NCBI GenBank assembly: GCA_019096155.1
Contig: JAHCVI010000001.1
Span: 620,001-684,000, forward strand
DNA from: Staphylotrichum longicolle
Taxonomy: Eukaryota > Ascomycota > Sordariomycetes > Sordariales > Chaetomiaceae
DNA: 64,000 bases
Direction: 5' to 3'
Shown here: positions 56,229 to 64,000 of the stretch, piece by piece
Numbering within the stretch: the stretch's first letter is position 1
How the letters are laid out: each line of letters opens with the position of its first letter
Program-made: the position numbers and the translations under genes
The notes under the pieces: model-generated
Databases searched by the model: none
Told to the model about the DNA's origin: nothing
What the model saw: only the letters and a program-made list of their open reading frames with translations

Positions 56229-57013
56229 ATGCCGGAAAATACCATCCCGGAGCCGGTAGGCCCCGCAAATCCGGAAGCGAGACCGGTCAACACCCCGGAG
56301 TCAGACGGCGAGCCGAGCAATGACGCCGAGCCGAGCTGCGGCTCCGGCTCAGCGTCCATCACTAAAGCGGAACCGGAACCGGAACCGGCCCTGCCCCCGT
56401 TGACACCCCAAGAGTTCCGAATCTACAACCGCCTCGCCGAACAAATGGACTACTTTGTAAATACCACCCCCCCAATTTCCTCTTTCTCCAAAGAGAAACT
56501 AACCAAGACCCTCAACAAAAAAAGCATGACCATTTTCGCCAAATGTACACCACGCTCTCCACCGCCTGCGCCACGAACCGCCGCCCGGCCAACATGACGC
56601 TCAAGCAGTTCATCGACGAGGGCCTGCGGCTGGCCCGGTACCTCGAGATGCACCACTCCATCGAGGAGACGCACCTGTACCCGCTGCTCGCGCGCAAGAT
56701 GCCCGAGTTCCGGGCCACCGCGCCGCCGGCAAGTCTGACCAAGTGGGGGGGGAAGAGGGGCAAAGGCAAGAAGGAGGAGTGCGAGCTCCTCCGGCAGCAC
56801 AAGCTCATCCACGAGGGGATGGACGACATGGCCGAGTACCTGCGGCGGTGCAAGGCCGGGGAGTGCGAGCTGGAGCTGGGGGTGCTGAAGGGGAAGGTGG
56901 ATTCGTGGGGCGGGGTGTTGCTGGAGCATCTGGATCAGGAGGTGAGGGATCTCGGGGCGGAGAAGATGAGGCGGGTGTGGACGGTGCAGGAGATGAAGTC
57001 GTTTCCGATGTGA
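56229..57013 (+). CDS. Hemerythrin-like (HHE cation-binding) protein
   Basis: Exons 56229-56456 and 56525-57013, 238 residues; the intron (GTAAAT donor, ACTAAC branch, AAG acceptor) joins MDYF to HDHFRQMY. The four-helix di-iron motif residues are visible in order: HDHF (helix 1), MHHSIEETHLYPLL (His..His/Glu..His, helix 2), LLRQHKLIHEGMDDM (helix 3), and LLEHLDQEV (helix 4). The first 60 residues are Pro/Glu/Ser-rich and disordered. Fungal members of this family are cytosolic or nuclear and of unclear function (oxygen, iron or NO sensing have been proposed for the family). Use of an AAG acceptor is inferred from the family sequence. Confidence 0.88.
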
Positions 57014-58167
57014 TTGTGGAACGTGTGGTGTTGCCGTCAATAGAATTCGAGTCGTTTGAGACTTGCGTGGCCAGCACGTACGCTCTTCTCTCTCTTCCTC
57101 AACGCAAATAGAATCCACGAGGTCGAACAAGATGGCCTCCGACTGTCAGATTCAACCATCCTTGGGCAACGGATTTCGTCCGTTGCAGGAATGATCAAGG
57201 AACCTAAATGAGAAAACTGCGCCCGAAGTTGTAGACCAAACCTTTTCAGAAAATACAGATTTCTGCCTTTATCTTCTCTTTCCGGTCTTATAGAGCATGA
57301 GCCGCCTTGATGTGGGCTCGAGACATGTTGCTCAGGCTCGACTCAGTGTGCGAATAAACAGTCAAGTTCCTTTTCTTTCTGTCTATTCTTCGGTCAGACA
57401 CCAAAGTCCCAGCAGCCAATCAAAAGGATTGGCATGGCGGAAAGCAAGCAGCAACACGGAGCAGCATGAGGGCAGGATGACTGGCCGAGGTCAGGACAAC
57501 AAACAGGGGTCCAGGGGATCATCAACAGCAAGGACAGGGGTGGTTTGTGCAGCTCTGCAGCAGCTGAGGAAGCAGCCTGCGAGCTTGGAGACACAAAAAA
57601 CCTCGGCCATCCGTTCGATGCGGCCAATCAGCGCCGCCCGTGGTGGCCGGCTTCCAGGTCTCCACAACGCGCCCCTCACTGTGGTTGCGGTTAGCCCAGT
57701 CGCGACGCCCAGCCGACAGGGACCATGCACGGCGCCCCAAAAAACCAGCCTCCCCATTCACTTCGCTCCCGACGCTGCAGGGCGAGATTTTGCGACGACA
57801 GCTCATCCCCAGCCAGCCATCCCCCCGTATCGCTCGACCGCCTGTCTGCCTCTGCATCAATCGTGAGTTTTGGCTTCTTTTCCCCTCCCCCGCCGGCCAT
57901 CGCAGCGCATCGCATCGCATCGCACGCTCTGGACGCGTCTCTTGGGTTTACAAGATCGCTGTGAACCGAGACCCGCCCGAGCTCCGCCCGCAATCTGGGT
58001 GTTGTCCCAATTGTAAACAAAGCGTTGGCCCGGCGCAACCACAGCACCACAGCCCGCATCTCACCCCGATTGCACACCGCAAACGACAGCGAACCTGCGC
58101 AGAGGCTAACACCAGCGCCCCCTCCAGACCCCGCTCATAGTTAGATGTCGATTTGACCACCGCAAAC
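57014..58167. other. Intergenic interval
   Basis: Promoter of the Mpv17-like gene and flank of the hemerythrin gene. A small GCATC repeat occurs near 57904-57926. An open frame (57297-57866) has no family content. Confidence 0.4.
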
Positions 58168-59228
58168 ATGTCGCTGAAGATCGAGCGGGACACGGTCACC
58201 GGGACCGTCAAGGATGCCGTCGTCAACCACGTCGTGAACAAGGGGCGCTTCGTCGGCTCGACCGCCGCCGCCATCTCCGAGGCCGCCCACGGACAGCTGC
58301 CCGGCACCAGCGGCAAGCACCCCATCTCGGCCGTGGTTGGCACCGCCATCACCGGCGGCAGGAAGAATGCCGGCACCAAGGGTTATCTGGCTGTAAGTCG
58401 CCCCGCGCCCAACCCCCTTCTTCGGCGCACCCCGCGACGGAGGATGCGCAAGATCAGGAAAGTTCCGGTGCTAACATTGCTCTCCTTTTCCTCCAGGCCT
58501 ACCTGCAGCAACTAGAGGACCACCCCTTGCGCACCAAGATGTTGACGGCCGGCACCATGGCGGGCAGCCAGGAGCTGCTCTCCTCGTGGCTGGCCAAGGA
58601 CCGCAACAAGCACGGCAACTACTTTACGTCGCGCGTGCCCAAGATGGCGGCCTACGGCGCCCTCGTGAGCGCGCCGCTGGGCCACTTCCTGATCTGGCTG
58701 CTGCAAAAGATCTTTAGCGGGCGCACCAGCCTGAGGGCCAAGATCCTCCAGATCCTCTTCAGCAACATGGTCGTGCGTAGCACCCGCCCCTCTTCGTTTT
58801 ACTTTGGAAAGACTAACGAGTCCACCACGCTCAGATCGCGCCCATCCAAAACAGCGTCTACCTGGTCGCCATGGCCCTCATCGCCGGCGCCAAGACGTTC
58901 CGCCAGGTCAAGGCCACGGTGCGCGTCAGCTTCTGGAAGGTGATGCGCGTCAGCTGGATCACGTCGCCCATCTGCCTGGCCTTTGCCCAAAAGTTCCTGC
59001 CCGAGAACGCCTGGGTGCCCTTCTTCAACCTCGTGTCCTTCGTCATCGGCACCTACATCAACACCCGTCACCAAGAAGGAGCGCCTCGCCGCTCTGCGCA
59101 AGAAGCACTTTGGCGGCGGCCGCGCCCCCGGCGGAGGCCCCGGCTCCACCATGGGCGGCGGCCCCTCCATGGTGGGCGGGCCCCGCCCGGAGGATTACCC
59201 CCCCATCGGGCCCAACCCTCCGTACTAA
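58168..59228 (+). CDS. Mpv17/PMP22-family-like multi-pass membrane protein
   Basis: Exons 58168-58392, 58497-58772 and 58835-59228. The protein starts MSLKIERDTVTGTVKDAVVNHVV, continues AYLQQLEDHPLRTKMLTAGTMAGSQELLSSWLA (start of the Mpv17/PMP22 domain), then APLGHFLIWLLQKIFSGRTS, IAPIQNSVYLVAMALIAGAKTF, VMRVSWITSPICLAFAQKFLPENAWVPFFNLVSFVIGTYINT. These are four hydrophobic segments of the family, which resides in peroxisomal or mitochondrial inner membranes and may form channels. After GTYINT the reading frame is shifted by one base at about 59064-59066 (three C where two are expected); the other frame continues KKERLAALRKKHFGGGRAPGGG and ends PEDYPPIGPNPPY. The C-terminal Gly/Pro tail is unusual but typical of some fungal members. 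Confidence 0.88.
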
Positions 59229-60080
59229 ACGACAATTGGTGGAGAGAGGGGATGAGTGGGGAACGTGGTGTGGAAATGACTATATGACCACGGCGCTGCT
59301 TGAACCCGTCATCCCTTTTTCGGGGGTTGGCGTGTGAGGGACAGCAGATACGGTGTCGGGTAGGCCAAGTGTTTTATGACGGATTTGTGTGAATGCTCCA
59401 GAGGGCGTGGCTCCTGGGAGGGAGTTTGGCGGGTTGGATACCTATAATGTTCGGTTGTTTATGTTAACGTCAGATATGGTTGGAATTTAGCGGTGATGGG
59501 TAGATGAATACAACAGCTTGGATACTTGCAACTGGTTGTTTTCTAGTTTGAAATGGATGTAACTTGAACATTGATCCAGACCAGCCGATGTCCACTTTGA
59601 CCCCAAAATGAAGGGGCAAGACAGACTCCCCTAAACAGCCGAATTGACCTCATCGAGGTTCATCACTCGAACCTCGCGATCCGGCCGGCATTTAATCCTC
59701 CGTGTCCTCTACTCAGCAGCTTGGTAGACGGCGCCAGAACCCAACGCCTTCCAGAGGCCCCCTTGGCTCTGACACCGCACATCCACTGCACCGCAGGCTG
59801 TGGACTAGACCCATCCCTCGTGCTGTCTGCGTGTCTTTGGCAAGCAACGCCTTTTCCCTCTGCTTGTCGTCCTGGGGAGCACCGCGCATACGCTTCCGGT
59901 GGATTCCTGGATAAGGCCTGAGTCGACCCATTCACCCTAAGTCACGCAGCTGCATGAGTGGCAGACGCGCCCGGGAGGAGACGGCCGGGGGAGGAAGCAG
60001 ACATGCCAGCATCTTCTCGAGGAGGACTTGCTCCTATACCCCCAGCCAATGTTTCATGACGAGTTCCATCGAGAAGGCGC
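59229..60080. other. Convergent 3' interval
   Basis: Between the Mpv17-like gene and SNF8. Open frames at 59660-59935 overlap on both strands and lack family content. Confidence 0.4.
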
Positions 60081-61014
60081 TCATCCCGCCGTCGCCGTAA
60101 AGTCCTGGTTCTCGAGCATGAACCCCGGGCTCCAATACTCCCACTCGCCGTCAGTTTGCTTGTCAACCCAGAGCATGCCCTCGCCCACCAAGTCCTCGAG
60201 CGCGGTCTGCGCGCGGGCGCGCATCCAGCTGAGGTTGACCATGAGCATCGACACGCTGACATAGCCCAGCACCTGCGCCGCCTCGAGCACGGCGCTCTGG
60301 TCCGTGTTGAGCTCCTTGGGCACGGACCGGATGTACGGCTTGCTGCCGACGCGGATGACCGAGTACGCCGAGCCAAGCGGCTTGAGCGTGCCCACGGCGC
60401 GGAGGATGTCGTCTCTGGCATCGCAATCGCACAGTCAGTATGCAACAACCACACCGTCCATCTCACTCAATGATCAAAAAGGGAACAAGAAAAAAAGACA
60501 ACGGAGGGACGGGGGACAACAAAACTGACTCGGTAATCTCCGGCGCCCTTCCATCCTCCCGCGCATGATCCTCTCCCTCACCTTGCGCAGCTCAATCAAC
60601 CCGCCATTCTCCCCCCTCGTCTCCCCGCACACCTCCACCACCCGCACCGCCAGCTCAAAGTAAAAGTCATTCACCGACCGCCCCAGCAGCTGCGCCCAGA
60701 TCGACGACCCTCCCCTCCCCCTCCCCTCCCGCCCCCCCACCCCGTCCTTCCACCGCTCCCCCCGCTGCTGCTCGCGAGGGGTCGACCCCGATGGCGGCGC
60801 ACATGCGCGCGAACTGGGCGCGGAAGGTCGGGTTCGAGCGGATGTCCTTGGCGTGCGTCTGGGCGAACTGCTGGAGCAGGGAGCGGAACACGGCGAGCTG
60901 CGTCTCGAGGGCCTGGGCGTTGGCCGAGCGCAGGCTCGAGCCGTGGCTGGCGTACTGGGCCGAGGTGAGGCGGGAGCGGTCGAAGGCGGCGAGGCCGACG
61001 CCTTTGCGGGACAT
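60081..61014 (-). CDS. SNF8: ESCRT-II subunit SNF8/Vps22
   Basis: Endosomal sorting subunit forming ESCRT-II with Vps25 and Vps36. The start MSRKGVGLAAFDRSRLTSAQY is canonical. Segments in order: AVFRSLLQQFAQTHAKDIRSNP, MCAAIGVDP, SSIWAQLLGRSVNDFYFELAVRVVEVC, ENGGLIEL, then (after intron 60529-60415, donor GTCAGT, CAG acceptor) DDILRAVGTLKPLGSAYSV and GSKPYIRSVPKELNTDQS, ending with the winged-helix EDLVGEGMLWVDKQ...EWEYWSPGF. Exon 1 needs frame corrections: after GVDP the run at 60777-60780 has four G (C on the gene strand) where five give DPLASS; a poly-G Gly-rich stretch needs another; and a shift occurs near 60555. The rest is intact, so indels rather than decay are likely. Confidence 0.88.
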
Positions 61015-61498
61015 TTTTTGAGTGGTTGGTGTTGTGGGATTTGGTGCTTTTGTGTGAGGTGTAAATTACGAGGGGAGGGGTTGGTGGCTGCGTTGGTGTC
61101 GGGGATGAAGGGGAGTGTGACAAGGGAAGGTCTGTAAAGATAAGGTGGTGAAGATGAAGCTGAGCTTGTGGTGTTGAGGGGATGACGTTTGGCGGGTTGG
61201 TGGGGCGATAAGATAACCACCAGTCTCACCACTTTGTATGTACCTACACCAGCGTGCATGGCGACCCCTAAGACCTTTGAGCGGAAAAAGCGTATCACAA
61301 GAAACGTACGGTCTTTATTCGACCAAGAAATTCCCTGGCACTGTTTGAAAACTATACAGCATTTTTCCTGAGGATATCTCGATAACATTTTCCAACTGCT
61401 GGTAAGTCTTCCTTATGTCACAAGACAACGGGTCCCCATTGCCTTTGGGATCTCTCATGGATGGAGAGAGAGGAACAGCAGAAATGCTGGCTCACCTT
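61015..61498. other. Intergenic interval
   Basis: Promoter of SNF8 and 3' flank of AAR2. Nothing recognised. Confidence 0.4.
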
Positions 61499-62975
61499 TT
61501 ACATCCCCGGCTCGTCCATATCTTTTCTTACCTTCCACTTAATCCCTAAACGAGACCAACCCAACCTCCCTCCCTCCTCATCTAGCTCCACCACGACCGG
61601 CTGCTCGTCCTCCTCCTCCTCACTATCCACGTCCCCTTCTCCCACCCCACCCGCCTCCGCGCTCTTCCCCTCCCCTCTCAGATCCCACCCGCGCTCCCAA
61701 AGCCACGTCTCCAGCTCCTCAAACACCTCCCACCTCCTCCTGCTCTGGAGTCCTCTCTTGTTTCGACCCCAGCACCTCATCCAGCCGCCTCTTGTACCGC
61801 CAGCCCGCGGAGTCTCTCTCGTTCAGGGGTTGTACTCAAGGATGGCGTCTCGCTGCTCAGCCTCCTTTTCCCTCCCACTGCGACGTCGTCGTCGCTTTCA
61901 CTGATTACTTGGTGTTGTTGCTGCTGGTGGCGCTGGGAAGGAAGTTAAAGAGCTGCGCGTGTAGCGTGCGGAGGAGGTCGCGCGCGAGCTGCGGGCGCGT
62001 GAGGGCGAGGGTGTACGCGCGCAGGACGATCTTGAGGACGAGGTTCCACCACTGCTCGAGGCAGGCTGGGTTGCCGAGGTGGGTGCCCGTGAGAAAGGTG
62101 AACTGGAGGTCGGCGAGAATGGCTTGGTCGGCGGTGGTTGTGAGGAGGGCGAGGACACGGGCGGACGTGTCGGCGTTGCGGGCACTTGAGGGTTGCAGGT
62201 CGAGGATTTGGAGGTCGCGCATGTCCTGGCTGAAGAGAAAAGTGAGCTTGTTGTTGATGGGGTCGGCGTCGAACTTGGTTGTTGAGGTGGGGCTTGCGCT
62301 GTGGCGAGCGTCTTTGGGGCAGTCCATCGAGTCAACGAGGTATTCTTGGACGTCTTGTTCCCCAGTGATTCTGGCAAGGGATTCGGTGGATATTGCGCTC
62401 GTCAGGGCCTGCCAGAGGCTCGCTGGAGACCGCGCCCATGCCGGATGCGTGCCGCCCAATGATTTTGCAGCGTTGTCTTTGTGGGTGTAGAGGGTGTATG
62501 GTTGGAGCACCGGATAGACGGCTTCGATGTTGTCCTCCTGGTTGCGAGCCCTGGGCGGACTCCCCGGCTTTCCCAACACCTCGTTGTACCCGTCCCATTG
62601 CTTGATGCGTGCAGTTCCTTGTCTTGTCGTCACAAACCAGTACCCGCAGCGCGAGACACCGCTAAGTTGCTGGACCCAGAGAAAATGGGCACCTGGTGGA
62701 ATGTCTCGGAAACCTAGAAGACTTCTGCTGGTTGTCACTGCCATGGTATCAAGCCCGACGATAAAGTTTCCCGGCAGGCTCAGGGTTCTGAACACATCTC
62801 CTTTTTCGAGATAGGTCGGCAACGGGGGGATGGCAGCCTTTCCTGCCCGAGACACGACCATTCCACTATCGGTCGCCAAAGGTGGCGGAGAGTCCTCTTT
62901 GGACGACTTCTCTCTTGGAAGACCCGGCATCTGGACGTCAGGCCTCGGCAACGAGCCTCTGTCTTCTTTATTCAT
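61499..62975 (-). CDS. AAR2: AAR2-type splicing factor (U5 snRNP assembly; frame broken at 3' end)
   Basis: AAR2 binds PRP8 and keeps cytoplasmic U5 precursor particles inactive until nuclear import. The central block GDVFRTLSLPGNFIVGLDTM...FRDIPPGAHFLWVQQ...RCGYWFVTTRQG is the diagnostic AAR2 N-domain; later parts are DLQFTFLTGTHLGNPACLEQWW and LLRTLHAQLFNFLP. The open frame then stops at 61905-61907, but the family C-terminal domain continues in other frames: RDAILEYNP, GWRYKRRLDEVLGSKQE, then WEVFEELETWLWERGWDL and EEEEDEQPVVVELDEEG, to a stop at 61499. One break (61826-61829) is again four C where five restore NPLNER. The start is uncertain: the frame is open from 63308 without ATG; 62975 (MNKEDRGS) and 62930 are candidates. 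Confidence 0.85.
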
Positions 62976-64000
62976 TGCATGCACTTGGTCTAAAAAGGTC
63001 CTGGAATGCCTTCGGCCAGAAGAACTCTGGAACCCTTCTCCAGGCACAGGCAGCCGTGAAGAGCGAACTGGAGAGTCCAGGTTGGTATTGTCGTGCCACG
63101 AGAATATCGAGCTCGGGCGAGTTCCACTGCCGGATGCAAGAAGTCTCCTTTCGAACTCGGTACAGTCTTGGAAGTTGACACCGCAGCTGCCTGCTGTTGA
63201 CGAGCAGGAAAGGGATCGAACCAATGCTCGGCAACGTGAGGGTTGGGCCTGGAAGAATAGGGCCTGTTGTCCAAGAGAACTGATTGCCCGGACTGTGTGC
63301 TGTGGCAATTGAGGGATGTGTTGTTGTCAATTGATTTGTCGGTCGTCCGACTTGCGAAGGTATTGAGTACTCGATTGATTGATAGGCAACTTTACCAAGT
63401 TGTTGTTAAGTTGTTGTTGTTGTTTTGCCTCTGCTAGGTTGACAGCTCATCGTTGGTTCAGTCTTCAACGAATTTGCGCTCCACAAGAACTTGCGCCAAG
63501 AACAGACTGGCAACGACACAAGCCCCGACACTCAAAACAAGGTCAAGGCCAAACTAAGAAAATTTAACAAGTAACGTTATTCCAGTAAAAAACAGACTAG
63601 TTTAACCGTCTCAGCATGACGCATACGCTACGCTTGAATGAGAAGGTTGTTTGTCTGCGGCACGGCCCGTGATGCCACGGTAATTGCTGCGGGACCAGCA
63701 GGAGACTCAGCCACAAGCGCCGGCACGCTGGATGATACCCGGGTGCCACCCGAAGGCATGGAATCTTCCACGGATCGCATCAGAGACACAGTCTCGGGAT
63801 TTAGTGCAGTCTTGTGTTGCATCACTATCGGATGTCCAGGGATACACAAACGGGCAGCCGAACAAGACGGCAGGCTCCGTGGCTTTGCTCCAGGGCCCCT
63901 GCCATGTCCACGGTGCATCTTGGCAGGAAAGGGTACTGTACCACACCAAACGACGGATCATATGTGGTAGTGTTTTCTCGTCATCCATTATCGCCTCATG
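62976..64000. other. Upstream flank of AAR2 to the window end
   Basis: No gene supported apart from the possible N-terminal extension of AAR2 (to ~63308). A GTTGTT microsatellite lies near 63402-63424. Confidence 0.4.

Overview
This window is nuclear DNA of a filamentous ascomycete, most likely a Sordariomycete. The evidence is short introns (about 47-200 nt) with CTAAC/CTGAC branch sites, a DHN-melanin scytalone dehydratase, and filamentous-fungal forms of MDM10, PRP8, NIP1/eIF3c, AAR2 and Rad26. There is no operon organisation and no viral sequence, and I found no CRISPR array, tRNA or rRNA that I could support.

Layout. 1-1022: C-terminal part of a SNF2-family ATPase cut by the window edge. 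2.5-8.0 kb: a small oxidative/methylating group (O-methyltransferase, TauD-type dioxygenase, flavin monooxygenase). 9.2-15.9 kb: DUF2293 protein, scytalone dehydratase, MDM10, ZIP zinc transporter. 16.8-19.1 kb: an ankyrin-repeat protein fused to a zinc-dependent deaminase-like domain, with a minisatellite upstream. 20.2-28.9 kb: ribosomal proteins eS19, uL30 (RPL7) and uS11 (RPS14), a secreted two-domain beta-trefoil-lectin-like protein, and ISA2-type Fe-S assembly protein. 29.8-40.5 kb: eIF3c and PRP8, divergent from each other. 40.5-52.0 kb: gene-poor, with one Myb/SANT gene. 52.0-63.0 kb: Rad26/CSB, a hemerythrin-like protein, an Mpv17/PMP22-family membrane protein, SNF8 (ESCRT-II) and AAR2.

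How the genes relate. Most are independent housekeeping genes. Two pairs look meaningful: RPL7 and RPS14 share a divergent promoter, and PRP8 and its U5-snRNP assembly chaperone AAR2 both lie here. The O-methyltransferase/dioxygenase/monooxygenase trio could be a minimal accessory metabolic cluster, but it has no backbone synthase. Scytalone dehydratase stands alone, without the other melanin genes.

The most notable biology is the ankyrin-deaminase gene at 16.8-19.1 kb: once introns are removed, the protein carries both halves of a deaminase zinc site (HAE and PCxxC), plus a second cysteine cluster and a strongly basic tail.

A caution for any user: several highly conserved genes (RPS14, PRP8 5' end, Myb gene, Mpv17-like, SNF8, AAR2, and the SNF2 fragment) contain single-base frameshifts. 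Five sit at a run of four C/G where the family needs five. This looks like homopolymer miscalling in the assembly rather than gene death, and naive gene models will be wrong there.
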